A DNA stretch of 45,902 nt from CAZHFA01 sp964534945 (GTDB lineage: Bacteria > Bdellovibrionota_C > UBA2361 > CAKMMH01). Both the position numbers and the translations under genes were made by a program. A model generated the notes under the pieces. It had not been told where the DNA came from and ran no database searches. It was given only the letters and a program-made list of their open reading frames with translations. How positions within the stretch are numbered: the first letter of the stretch is position 1; the number at the start of each line of letters is the position of its first letter. This document shows positions 24,842 through 33,806 of the stretch, piece by piece. The stretch is taken from contig CAZHSB010000006.1 in assembly GCA_964534945.1 (NCBI GenBank), positions 1 through 45,902 of the forward strand. Reading direction: 5' to 3'.

Positions 24842-25569
24842 TTTTTATTCCTTTTTGAAAAAAACAAACCAATTTCAAATAATAAATATGTCGGTATCGC
24901 TAGTAATATTTGGCTTATCACGTCGGGTGGTGTTAGAATTCCTCCGATAATAAAAGTTGCGACGAGTACATAAGAACGTTTACTTGCAACACTTTCATAA
25001 GAAATTACATTCGTTTTTATTAGATAATAGGTAACTAACGGTATTTGAAACATCGCTCCAAAAATAACCGATAACCATAAAGATAAACTTATAATTTGTG
25101 AAATTCCCCAAACAGGACTAAGCTTTGATGTTTCAAAACTTAATCCAAAATTCATAATTAATGGCAAAATTAATATAAAACAAAAAATTACTCCGCCTAT
25201 AAATAATACGGAAGAACTTAATACAGTTGAAATTACGAAGCGCCTCTCGTTTGGATATAACCCAGGGACTATAAATCCCCAAAATTTGCGTGCAATATAC
25301 GGAAAGCACACTAAGACATCAATGACAAGTGATATCTTAATTTGTAATACAAAAACTTCAATTGGCGAAAAATAATTTAAAGAAATTTCATTTCCCTTTA
25401 AAAGAAATTCTGTGATTTTATTTAACATAGTTGGGGCAAGCAAAATTGTAATGGGAAATACTATTGCTAAAGCCAGAAAGCATTTTATTAATACTTTCCG
25501 AAGTTCTGTTATATGCTCCATTAAAGGAGTATCTTGATTATTTGCAGAATTATTTTCTATTTTAACCAT
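24838..25569 (-). CDS. tatC: Sec-independent protein translocase subunit TatC
   Basis: Core membrane receptor of the twin-arginine pathway, which moves folded proteins. Its 243 residues form six helices. The conserved N-terminal MEHITELRKVLIKC and first-loop FWGFIVPGLYPNERR (with the Glu that contacts the RR signal) are present, as is TPPDVISQILLAIPTYLLFEIGL near the end. It sits between two genes for Tat cargo candidates and overlaps both neighbours (8 bases with the iron-sulfur protein, 4 with the reductase). TatA/TatB are not in the window, so they must be supplied elsewhere. Confidence 0.95.
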   Translation of the reverse strand: MVKIENNSANNQDTPLMEHITELRKVLIKCFLALAIVFPITILLAPTMLNKITEFLLKGNEISLNYFSPIEVFVLQIKISLVIDVLVCFPYIARKFWGFIVPGLYPNERRFVISTVLSSSVLFIGGVIFCFILILPLIMNFGLSFETSKLSPVWGISQIISLSLWLSVIFGAMFQIPLVTYYLIKTNVISYESVASKRSYVLVATFIIGGILTPPDVISQILLAIPTYLLFEIGLFFSKRNKK

Positions 25570-26878
25570 TTTCTTTTTCGTCTTCTAAAAATACTTTCGT
25601 AAGTAACCTTTGCTTTGTAACAGGATAGATTTTTATTGCCTTTGTTGGGCATTCAAAAGCACATTTTCCGCATCCTATGCAAAGCTTTTTATCAATAATA
25701 GGAAACTCTCCATCATCTTTAATAATTGCCCCCTTAGGGCATGATTTTGCACATATTCCGCATTGAATGCAATGATTGTTATCTACGTTGGCTAATCCAA
25801 TTTGAGTGTTTTGTTTTTCTTGTAATGAGATATGATGTAAGGCTCCTGAAGGACATCTTTTTGAACAGCGATTACATGTAAATTTGCAATATCCATTTTT
25901 ATAATCAAGAGAAACAGCATTAAAATTATTATTTGCTTTTTTGATAATTTTCATTGGACATCTTTGGACGCATAAATTGCAATTTAAGCATGTAGCAAGT
26001 AAACGCTCTTTATTTTTTGCACCTGCGGGAAGAATGAAATCTTTTACTTTATTAACTGTCTTCTTTGTAGCAGACGAAAATTTTTTAAAGGTAATAATAG
26101 ATAATCCCAAAAATCCCGCCCAAATTAATGCGTCTCGTCTTTTTTTGTCAAATTGTATATCTTGTTTTTTACAAATACCATATGTAATGGCGTTAACTTT
26201 ACATTTTGAAATACACTTTAAACATTTTACGCATGTTTCGTTATCTACCGTCTTATTTTCAATATTAATACTTCCAGTAGGGCAATTTTTTTCACATAGT
26301 TTGCACGAAACGCATTTGTCCTTATTAATACAGATTTTGTTTAATGAAAATTTTGAAACAATACCTAATATTGTACCAACGGGGCAAATATTTGAGCAAA
26401 AAAATCTTCCCTTAAAAAAAACTAAGATTGAAATTAAAGTAAAAGCAATAATGCCAATTGTAGTGTTGCTTAAAGAAGATCCAAAAAGAGTATAGGGATC
26501 TAAGAATTTAGCGATGCAAGCACTTCCTGCAATTAAAAATCCAAAAATAATACTTGATAAAAAATATTTTAACACTAAATTTTTTTGAACTTTTTCTTTT
26601 TTAGGGTGAATAGTATTTAAAAGCTCTTGATAAATACCAAATGGGCATAATATAGAACAATAGAGACGTCCAAAAAGAATAGTTATTATTATCAAAATAC
26701 TAAATATAACGAGAGATAACCAAGAAAAATCAATTATAATTCTTTCAAATAATGGTAAGAATTGATAATTAAAAAAATGAATTGGGTAAAAAACATTAGT
26801 AAAGGCAAGAACGCTTAATATAAAAACAATTACGGCTATGAAAAATCTTGTTAAAAATATTTTTTTTTGTTTTTTCAT
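25562..26878 (-). CDS. NapH-NapG-like membrane polyferredoxin fusion
   Basis: Membrane iron-sulfur protein of 438 residues that looks like NapH joined to NapG. Four helices lie within 1-175, with the NapH-type motifs Cys74-x3-Cys78-Pro and Cys161-x3-Cys165-Pro. Two 4Fe-4S sites follow (Cys189/192/195/199 and Cys216/219/222/226). Then KKRRDALIWAGFLGLSIITF (twin Arg at 247-248) forms a fifth helix. Four further clusters follow it: Cys297/300/303/307, Cys331/335/338/342, Cys370/373/376/380, Cys400/403/406/410. By topology the first pair should be cytoplasmic and the last four outside, making an electron wire across the membrane. First gene of the operon. Confidence 0.85.
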   Translation of the reverse strand: MKKQKKIFLTRFFIAVIVFILSVLAFTNVFYPIHFFNYQFLPLFERIIIDFSWLSLVIFSILIIITILFGRLYCSILCPFGIYQELLNTIHPKKEKVQKNLVLKYFLSSIIFGFLIAGSACIAKFLDPYTLFGSSLSNTTIGIIAFTLISILVFFKGRFFCSNICPVGTILGIVSKFSLNKICINKDKCVSCKLCEKNCPTGSINIENKTVDNETCVKCLKCISKCKVNAITYGICKKQDIQFDKKRRDALIWAGFLGLSIITFKKFSSATKKTVNKVKDFILPAGAKNKERLLATCLNCNLCVQRCPMKIIKKANNNFNAVSLDYKNGYCKFTCNRCSKRCPSGALHHISLQEKQNTQIGLANVDNNHCIQCGICAKSCPKGAIIKDDGEFPIIDKKLCIGCGKCAFECPTKAIKIYPVTKQRLLTKVFLEDEKENG

Positions 26879-26910
26879 ATTTATCTTTTTAGTATAAATT
26901 GACTTTTAAA

Positions 26911-26941
26911 AGGTTACAACTTAGAGTTAACTTTAAGTCAA
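26911..26941 (-). promoter_or_regulatory. MerR-type promoter with operator in a 19-bp spacer
   Basis: On the minus strand TTGACT (26941-26936), 19 bases, TAACCT (26916-26911). The overlong 19-base spacer is the mark of promoters activated by MerR proteins. A near-perfect 20-base dyad centred on GTTAAC (26919-26938, one symmetric pair mismatched) fills the spacer. It drives the redox operon and lies beside the divergent merR gene. Confidence 0.7.
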
Positions 26942-26968
26942 TAGTAAAATAAAAAAAAGGATAAAATT

Positions 26969-27409
26969 ATGGAATATACGATTGGGCAGGTTTCAAAAAT
27001 TACGGGGCTTACCTCTTATACACTTCGTTATTATGATAAGGAGGGGCTATTGCCTTTCATAAAAAAAAAGCTTTCTGGTATTAGATGCTTTTCTGATGAG
27101 GATCTTGATTGGCTTACAATTATAGAATGCTTAAAATCTACAGGGTTAGAAATTAAAAAAATAAAACAATATATAAATTGGTTCGTTAAGGGCGAGTCTA
27201 CACTTCAAAAAAGATTAGAGCTTTTTTTGGCTCAAAAAAAAGCAGTTCAAAATCATATGAAAAAATTGCAAGATAATATGGAAAAAATTGATTTCAAGAT
27301 AAAGTATTATAAAGAAGCTATGAAACATGGCTCAAAAAATGTTTTTGAGAACAACAAAAAATTAAGGCAAGAAAAAGATAGAATTTTTGCAAAACTACAA
27401 AAAACTTAA
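26969..27409 (+). CDS. MerR-family transcriptional regulator, AdhR-like subfamily
   Basis: DNA-binding activator of 146 residues. The winged helix-turn-helix is YTIGQVSKITGLTSYTLRYY then DKEGLLPF; residues 50-60 read TIIECLKSTGL, followed by a long dimerising helix to about 115. The CLxxTG block with Cys54 matches the subfamily of B. subtilis AdhR, where a Cys at this place senses reactive aldehydes. It lacks the C-terminal metal-binding Cys of CueR/ZntR types. Divergent from the redox operon and 90 bases from it, with a fitting operator between, so it probably controls that operon. Ribosome site AAGGA is 8 bases upstream. Confidence 0.88.
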   Translation: MEYTIGQVSKITGLTSYTLRYYDKEGLLPFIKKKLSGIRCFSDEDLDWLTIIECLKSTGLEIKKIKQYINWFVKGESTLQKRLELFLAQKKAVQNHMKKLQDNMEKIDFKIKYYKEAMKHGSKNVFENNKKLRQEKDRIFAKLQKT

Positions 27410-27518
27410 AGAATCTTTGGTATTTATCAGATTATTTTTTTGTCATTATTGCGGATTAAATTGGAGTAGTCTATTCTTAAAGAAAGTACATTAAACGATG
27501 ATGTGAGGTTGTTATCTT

Positions 27519-30500
27519 GTGGAAAATTCTAAATTTGTTCATTTACATGTTCATAGTCAATATAGCCTGCTAGATGGCGCAATAAAGATACCAAAGCTTT
27601 TACAAAAAGTTCAAGATCTAGGACAATCTGCCGTGGCGATAACGGATCATGGTAATTTACACGGTGCAATGGAATTTTATTCTGCTTCGAAAGAATTTAA
27701 TGTTAAGCCGATAATTGGTTGTGAATTTTACGTAACACCAAAAGATCGTTTTGAAAGAAAAACGCTTGCCAGTGGTGGTAGTGGAACTTTTCATTTAATT
27801 GCATTGGCTATGAACCATGTTGGTTACAAAAATCTTTGTAAATTAACAAGTTTTTCTTATAAAGAGGGGTTTTATTTTAAGCCACGTGTGGATTGGGAAT
27901 CTTTAGCAAAATATAATGAAGGTCTTATTATAAGTAGTGCATGCTTGCAAGGCGAAGTCCCGTATTTAATAAAAACACATCAAGATGATGAGTTAAAAAA
28001 GACGCTTGAATTCTATGCGACAACATTTAAAGATAGATATTTTTTAGAAGTACAACCTCATAAGATAGAAGAACAGCAAGTAGTAAATAAAAGAATTCTT
28101 GAACTATCAAAAGAATATAATATTCCAATTATTCCAACATGCGACTGCCACTATTTAGAAAAAGAAGATCATTTATCGCAAGAGATTTTAATGTGTATTT
28201 CGATGCAAAAGCAACTTTCTGATACAAATAGAATGACGCATGACGGAATATCTTTACATGTAAGAAGCGCAAAAGAAGTTGAAGAAGATTTCGGAGATTT
28301 CCCTATAAAAGAGGCGATGGAAAATACCGTAAAAATTGCCGATATGTGCGAAACAAAATTTGATTTTTCGACATATTACATGCCTGTTTATAAGGTTGAA
28401 AATGGGGATACAAGATCTTTTATCGAAATAATGTCAGAGCAAGCAAGAGATGGTTTAAAAGCAAGATTAGAGATTATAAGTAAAGAAGAGGCTTTTACAC
28501 CTGAAAGAGAAAAGGAGTATTGGGATAGACTAGAAAGAGAAATATCGCTTATCGATAAAATGGGATTTGCGGGATATTTTTTAGTAGTATCTGATTTTAT
28601 AGTTTGGTCAAAAGAGCATGATGTTCCAGTAGGTCCAGGTAGGGGAAGTGGAGCAGGTTCGTTAGTTGCATATTCTATGAGGATTACTGATATTGATCCC
28701 ATAAAACATGAGTTATTATTTGAAAGATTTTTAAATCCAGAACGTGTTTCGCTTCCAGATATAGATGTCGATTTTTGTATTGAAGGACGAGATAAAGTAA
28801 TTGATTATGTGACACAAAAATATGGTAAAGATAACGTTTCTCAAATAGCGGCTTTTGGAAGCTTAAAAGCTAAAAATGCGATAAAAGATGTTGGTCGTGT
28901 ATTGGGGATAAGCTATGCAGAAACAGATAAGATTGCCCAGCTTGTTCCAAGTCAAGGGCAGGGAACAGAAATTACTTTAGAAAAAGCACTTGAGTTAGAA
29001 CCAAAGCTAAAAGAATACGCAGAAAATGAGGGAAAAGAACTTATAAAACATGCAATAAAACTAGAAGGACTGACTCGTCATACATCAACTCATGCGGCAG
29101 GCGTAGTTATTGCGGATAGGCCGCTTAGTGATATTGTGCCTCTTATGATAGATAAAGATGGTCATGACGTTACTCAGTTTTCTATGAAGTATGTTGAAAA
29201 AATTGGGCTTGTAAAGTTTGACTTTTTAGGCTTAAAGACTTTGACAGTTATAAAAACAGCATTGAATATTATAAAAGATTCAAAAAATGAAGTTGTTGAT
29301 ATTGCAAATATCCCGATTGATGACAAGGCTGTTTTTGATTTATTATGCTCTGGAAATACAGTTGGAGTCTTTCAGTTAGAATCTCCTGGAATTACCGATG
29401 TAACGGTTCGTATTGCGCCATCTAGGTTTTCAGATTTAGTTGCCATAAATGCTTTATATAGGCCTGGTCCATTAGATGCAGGAATGGTGGATAGGTATAT
29501 TGAAAGAAAGCATGGAAGAGAAAAAGTTGAATATCCACATGAGTTAATAGCGGGAGTTTTAGAAGATACTTATGGAATAATGCTTTATCAAGAGCAGATT
29601 ATGCAAATTGCAAGGAAAATGGCAAATTATTCACTTGGCGAAGCTGACCTTTTAAGACGTGCCATGGGAAAGAAAAAGCCCGAAGAAATGGCAATTCAAA
29701 AGACAAGATTTTTAGATGGCTGTAAAGAAAATGGTATCAGTAATAAAATTGCTGAAGAAGTTTTCTCGCAAATGGAAACTTTTGCAAGATATGGATTTAA
29801 TAAAAGTCACTCGGCGGCATATGCCTTGATTACTTATCAGACCGCATATTTGAAAGCTCATTATCCCGTAGAATTTATGGCGGCTGTCATGAGTCATGAA
29901 ATTACCGATACGGATAAAGTCTTAAAGAATTTTAATGAATGTAAAAAACAGGGAATAAAAATTTTACCACCTGATGTTAATTATAGTTATTCTACTTTTT
30001 CTGTTGATAATGGGAGAATAAGATATGGCCTTGCTGCAATAAAAGGGGTGGGGGAAAAGGCGGTTCAGAGTATAGTTGATGAACGTAAAAAATGTGGAGT
30101 TTATAGAGATTTAGAAGATTTGATACTTAGAGTTCCATTAACAAATTTAAATAAACGAGTACTTGAAAATTTAATCAAAAGTGGAGGTTTCGATTTTTCT
30201 ACTGTTAGCAGAAAAGAAATGCTTGAGACGCTAGATGAAATTTTGAAATCTGGTCAAGCCATTCAAAAGGATAAAGATTCCGATCAAGTTTCCTTATTTG
30301 ATTTTTGTGACACGACAAGAGATATAGAAAGAAAAAGATATCATATTCCAGAATATTCATCTAATGTAAAACTTTCATTTGAAAAGGAGGCGTTAGGATT
30401 TTATATTTCTGGACATCCATTATTTAAATATAAAAGTTTATTAAAGAAAATTGGTGCCTTTAGTATAGATGATGTAAAAGAAAATCCTCCTAAAAATGTA

Positions 30501-31007
30501 AAAGAAATAAAACTTGCAGGTGTTGTTACGTCCTTAAAATTAAGAAATACTAAAAAAGGTGATAGGTATGCGAATTTTCTTTTTGAAGATGATACGGCTT
30601 CAGTAGATACGTTTGTTTGGCCTGATTCATATAAAAAAGTAGGGCATTTGTTAGAAGACGAAAGTCCGCTTTTAATTACGGGGAAATTAGATATTTCAGA
30701 AAATAGGATTGCTTTTATTGTAAGCACAATTGAGTTATTAGCGAACATAAGAAGTAAAAAAGTTACTAGTGCTATTATAAAAATAAATGATATTGCAGAG
30801 TTTAAGAATAAAAGTAATGAATTTAAAAACTTAATAAAAAAACATCAAGGAGATTGTCAATTAAAAATGCTTTTAGATGTTGGCGATAAAAAAGCATTAC
30901 TATCGTTAAAAGATGAGAACAATAAATGTGTTTATATAGCTCCTACAGATGAGTTTTGTGACGAGTTAGAAGAAACATTATTTGGGGTGGCTATTGATTT
31001 TGTATGA
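27519..31007 (+). CDS. dnaE: DNA polymerase III subunit alpha
   Basis: Replicative polymerase catalytic subunit, 1162 residues, normal for DnaE1. The PHP domain begins VHLHVHSQYSLLDGA and includes AITDHGNLHGAME. The polymerase core has GPGRGSGAGSLVAY and the catalytic PDIDVDF at about 413-419. Then come GVFQLES, YRPGPLDAGMV and YGIMLYQEQIMQIA, GFNKSHSAAYALITYQTAYL, and a C-terminal OB domain (IKLAGVVTSLKLR...KGDRYANFLFED). It starts with GTG behind GAGG. It stands alone, followed by a 285-base gap. Confidence 0.97.
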   Translation: MENSKFVHLHVHSQYSLLDGAIKIPKLLQKVQDLGQSAVAITDHGNLHGAMEFYSASKEFNVKPIIGCEFYVTPKDRFERKTLASGGSGTFHLIALAMNHVGYKNLCKLTSFSYKEGFYFKPRVDWESLAKYNEGLIISSACLQGEVPYLIKTHQDDELKKTLEFYATTFKDRYFLEVQPHKIEEQQVVNKRILELSKEYNIPIIPTCDCHYLEKEDHLSQEILMCISMQKQLSDTNRMTHDGISLHVRSAKEVEEDFGDFPIKEAMENTVKIADMCETKFDFSTYYMPVYKVENGDTRSFIEIMSEQARDGLKARLEIISKEEAFTPEREKEYWDRLEREISLIDKMGFAGYFLVVSDFIVWSKEHDVPVGPGRGSGAGSLVAYSMRITDIDPIKHELLFERFLNPERVSLPDIDVDFCIEGRDKVIDYVTQKYGKDNVSQIAAFGSLKAKNAIKDVGRVLGISYAETDKIAQLVPSQGQGTEITLEKALELEPKLKEYAENEGKELIKHAIKLEGLTRHTSTHAAGVVIADRPLSDIVPLMIDKDGHDVTQFSMKYVEKIGLVKFDFLGLKTLTVIKTALNIIKDSKNEVVDIANIPIDDKAVFDLLCSGNTVGVFQLESPGITDVTVRIAPSRFSDLVAINALYRPGPLDAGMVDRYIERKHGREKVEYPHELIAGVLEDTYGIMLYQEQIMQIARKMANYSLGEADLLRRAMGKKKPEEMAIQKTRFLDGCKENGISNKIAEEVFSQMETFARYGFNKSHSAAYALITYQTAYLKAHYPVEFMAAVMSHEITDTDKVLKNFNECKKQGIKILPPDVNYSYSTFSVDNGRIRYGLAAIKGVGEKAVQSIVDERKKCGVYRDLEDLILRVPLTNLNKRVLENLIKSGGFDFSTVSRKEMLETLDEILKSGQAIQKDKDSDQVSLFDFCDTTRDIERKRYHIPEYSSNVKLSFEKEALGFYISGHPLFKYKSLLKKIGAFSIDDVKENPPKNVKEIKLAGVVTSLKLRNTKKGDRYANFLFEDDTASVDTFVWPDSYKKVGHLLEDESPLLITGKLDISENRIAFIVSTIELLANIRSKKVTSAIIKINDIAEFKNKSNEFKNLIKKHQGDCQLKMLLDVGDKKALLSLKDENNKCVYIAPTDEFCDELEETLFGVAIDFV

Positions 31008-31231
31008 TTTTAAAGTTCTAAAGTTATATAGAAACAAGATAGTAACAATTATTAAGGCACTTGAGGTAAAAAAAATAACATGGGGCTTTTATTCCTAAAT
31101 ATATTCTTAAATAGTGTTTCGAGAGAGGGAGAAAAATTAAAAATATTACTTTTTTTTACCTAACTATTTACTTTTAAGTTAATAAAAGGTAAAAATTCAT
31201 GGTTGAATATTTCATAAAGGATTTTTTCTGT

Positions 31232-31248
31232 CCTCAAAAAATTTGAGG
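31232..31248 (+). promoter_or_regulatory. Small hairpin upstream of rplY
   Basis: CCTCAAA, loop AAA, TTTGAGG: a 7-bp perfect stem, 44 bases before the rplY start in the 285-base gap after dnaE. No T tract follows. The rest of that gap (31008-31292) is AT-rich, and I see no gene or convincing promoter in it. Confidence 0.35.
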
Positions 31249-31292
31249 TGACGTTTGAATAATCTTAATTTTTATTTTGGAGTAATTTTAAA

Positions 31293-31973
31293 GTGGCTGA
31301 TTTTATTTTAGAATTAAAGGATAGATCTCAGTTTGGGTCTGCAAATGCTAATCGTTATAGGAAGCAATCTCTTGTTCCTGTTTCTGTTTCTTTTCGTGGA
31401 GAGGAAAGTATTTCTTCTTTGGTTGCTTATGATGAATTTTTACATTTAGCTGAAAGAGCGAAATCTTCGCAAGTTTTTACTTTTAAAAGTGAAAATAAAA
31501 GACTTGATGGAGGAAAAGCGATTGTAAAACATATTCAAAAAGAATATTTAAAGGACAGAGTTTTACACGTTGATTTTCAAGCGCTAAAAGATGGAGAGGA
31601 TGTTGTAGTTAGAGTTCCTCTAAAAATTATTGGTGTAGCTCCAGGTGTAAAAATTCAAGGTGGTATTATGACCCCAGGTGCAAGAGAGGTAAAACTTAAA
31701 GTATCTTCTGAGAGTATTCCAGAAATCTTGGATGTTGATATAAGTTCTCTTCATATAGGGGAAAGTGTTTTGGCTGGTGAGCTAAAATTGCCAGAAGGCG
31801 CGAAGTTATTAAGTAGTCCAAGGGAATCTTTGGCTGGTGTGATTGAGAGTAGAGCAAGTAAGCTTGCTGGTGATGGTACTGCTAGCAGTGGCGCAACTGC
31901 GGGAGCTACTCCTGCTGCAGGAGCAAGTGCAACGCCTGCAAAAGCCGCAGCACCTGCAAAAGCTAAAAAATAA
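31293..31973 (+). CDS. rplY: 50S ribosomal protein L25, CTC form
   Basis: Binds 5S rRNA in the large subunit. At 226 residues it is the long CTC type: an N-terminal L25 domain to about residue 92 (HIQKEYLKDRVLHVDFQAL), then a beta domain (VRVPLKIIGVAPGVKIQGGI). A low-complexity Ala/Gly/Thr/Pro/Lys tail starts near 195. GTG start behind GGAG. pth follows after 20 bases, the usual bacterial pair. Confidence 0.94.
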   Translation: MADFILELKDRSQFGSANANRYRKQSLVPVSVSFRGEESISSLVAYDEFLHLAERAKSSQVFTFKSENKRLDGGKAIVKHIQKEYLKDRVLHVDFQALKDGEDVVVRVPLKIIGVAPGVKIQGGIMTPGAREVKLKVSSESIPEILDVDISSLHIGESVLAGELKLPEGAKLLSSPRESLAGVIESRASKLAGDGTASSGATAGATPAAGASATPAKAAAPAKAKK

Positions 31974-31993
31974 GTTTTTTAATTGTTTAAAGT

Positions 31994-32602
31994 ATGCTTG
32001 AGCCTTTTTTAGTCGTCGGACTTGGAAATATAGGGAGTGATTATGACTTTACGAGGCACAACGTAGGTTTTATGATGTTAGATGAGGTTTCGCCTATTTT
32101 TGATAGGCAATCTTCTTTCGTAAAGTTTAAGGGAGAGTGTGTAGTTGTATCCTTTAAGATGCACGATGGAGATATAGTGAAAGGTTACATATTAAAGCCC
32201 CATACGTTTATGAATCTTAGTGGGGAGTCTGTAAGACCACTTTGTGATTATTACAAGATTCCTTTTGGTAATGTTTTTGTGATTCATGATGATGTAGATT
32301 TACCTCTTGGCACTGTGCGTGTTAAAAAGGGAGGTGGAGATGCGGGGCATAATGGATTAAAATCGATAACAAGTCATTTAGGAACAAATGATTATTATCG
32401 ATTGCGAGTTGGTGTGGGAAGACCTAGTAATCCATCTTACGAGATGAAAGATTGGGTTTTGTCTAAGTTTTCTAATGATGAAAAATTAGTGATTGTTAAA
32501 ATTGCTGAGGAAGTTAGAGAAAATTTTTATTTGTTTGTAAGCGGAAATTTTGCAAGATTTCAAGAAAAGATTAACTCTATAAAGACTGTTCTTGAGAAGT
32601 GA
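31994..32602 (+). CDS. pth: Peptidyl-tRNA hydrolase
   Basis: Recycles peptidyl-tRNA by cutting the ester bond. Its 202 residues hold FLVVGLGNIGSDYDFTRHNV (catalytic His in RHNVG), KPHTFMNLSG, VIHDDVDLPLG (Asp clamp) and GDAGHNGLKSI. All active-site residues are present. Paired with rplY. A 175-base gap follows, AT-rich with no gene that I can see. Confidence 0.96.
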   Translation: MLEPFLVVGLGNIGSDYDFTRHNVGFMMLDEVSPIFDRQSSFVKFKGECVVVSFKMHDGDIVKGYILKPHTFMNLSGESVRPLCDYYKIPFGNVFVIHDDVDLPLGTVRVKKGGGDAGHNGLKSITSHLGTNDYYRLRVGVGRPSNPSYEMKDWVLSKFSNDEKLVIVKIAEEVRENFYLFVSGNFARFQEKINSIKTVLEK

Positions 32603-32777
32603 AGTACAAACGTATAAAATATGAAGATGGTTATTATAAATTTTTGTGTAGATTAGTAGCTTAAAATTTTTTATCCTGCGGTCTTGAATTTTTTGTATAT
32701 TTCTATAAATTATGTAGTTAATTTATAAAGATATTTTTTGTAAATTTATTTTATTTTTAATAGTTGGTGAATAAGTT

Positions 32778-33176
32778 ATGAGAAAGTATGAATCGATAGT
32801 GGTTTTTAGTCCTGAGTTGAATAAGGAGCAGTTATCAACAGAGATTGCTAAAGTTAAAGATATATTAAAAGGGTTTAATGCCTTAGAAGTATTCGTAGAA
32901 GAATGGGGAAAAAGAAAAATTGCTTATGTTGCAAAAAAGCAAACCCAAGGATTTTATGTTTGCTTTTATTATGAAGCAGAAAATATGAAAGTTATAGAAG
33001 AACTAGTTTATAATTTAAGGATTAATGATGCTGTATTAAAGTTTCAAACGCATCACATCAGTGATAAGGCCGATAAATATAGAGGGAATATGGCGTTTGT
33101 AAGATCTTCAAAATCTGATGAAATGGTAGCTTCAGATATTGATGAACTAGAGATATCTGATTTAGGTGATAATTAA
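32778..33176 (+). CDS. rpsF: 30S ribosomal protein S6
   Basis: Small-subunit protein of 132 residues. MRKYESIVVFSPELNKEQL and WGKRKIAYVAKKQTQGFYV are family signatures; the acidic C-terminal tail is common. GGTGA ribosome site about 7 bases upstream. The usual partner rpsR (S18) is absent: rplI follows after 29 bases. Confidence 0.95.
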   Translation: MRKYESIVVFSPELNKEQLSTEIAKVKDILKGFNALEVFVEEWGKRKIAYVAKKQTQGFYVCFYYEAENMKVIEELVYNLRINDAVLKFQTHHISDKADKYRGNMAFVRSSKSDEMVASDIDELEISDLGDN

Positions 33177-33205
33177 AAATTTTTATATAAATGGAGCTTT
33201 GAGAA

Positions 33206-33775
33206 ATGGAAGTTATATTAAAAGAAGATTTTCCACAATTGGGATTTATTGGTGATTCAGTAAGAGTAAAACCTGGATTTGCAAGAAATTTTTTAATTCC
33301 AAGAGGATTGGCTGTTGTAGCAAATACAAGGCAAGCAAATGTTATTAATCATGAAATGCAAGCAATTAATGCTAAGAAAGCTAGATTAAAAGAACTTGCA
33401 AATGAGAAGAAAGGAAAAATTGAATCGTTGTCTTTAGAATTTAAATTAAAAGCTGGCGAAGAGGGGAAAGTTTTCGGTTCTATTACATCGCAACATCTTG
33501 AGGATTCAATAAAAGGCGAAGGGATTGAGATTGAAAAGAAGCAAATTAAGCTTTTTGAGCCATTGAAATCTGAGGGGGAATATAGTGTTGACGTAAAGCT
33601 TCATTCAGAGGTTATCGCGTCTTTGAAAGTACTAGTAAGCGTTGACAAATATCAAAGGCCTACGAAGAAAAAAGTTGATAAAAGATCTCTAAGGAAATCT
33701 CCTTCTGCATCTCTTGAAGATGAGGCACAGGAATTAGATGAAGCAGAAATTAAAGTTTCTGATGACAAAGAGTAG
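33206..33775 (+). CDS. rplI: 50S ribosomal protein L9
   Basis: Large-subunit protein that binds 23S rRNA. MEVILKEDFPQLGFIGDSVR then VKPGFARNFLIPRGLA is the N-terminal domain signature. The long connecting helix and C-terminal domain (GEEGKVFGSITSQHLEDSI) follow. At 189 residues it carries an extra charged tail of about 40 residues. Same operon as rpsF. Confidence 0.95.
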   Translation: MEVILKEDFPQLGFIGDSVRVKPGFARNFLIPRGLAVVANTRQANVINHEMQAINAKKARLKELANEKKGKIESLSLEFKLKAGEEGKVFGSITSQHLEDSIKGEGIEIEKKQIKLFEPLKSEGEYSVDVKLHSEVIASLKVLVSVDKYQRPTKKKVDKRSLRKSPSASLEDEAQELDEAEIKVSDDKE

Positions 33776-33806
33776 TCCTTTATTTTACTAAAGAGATAGG
33801 AAAGTA

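Noticed and set aside
25941..26495. 184-residue plus-strand open frame opposite the iron-sulfur fusion gene
   Set aside because: It is the mirror of a gene with six clear 4Fe-4S motifs; it has no family signature and no ribosome site.
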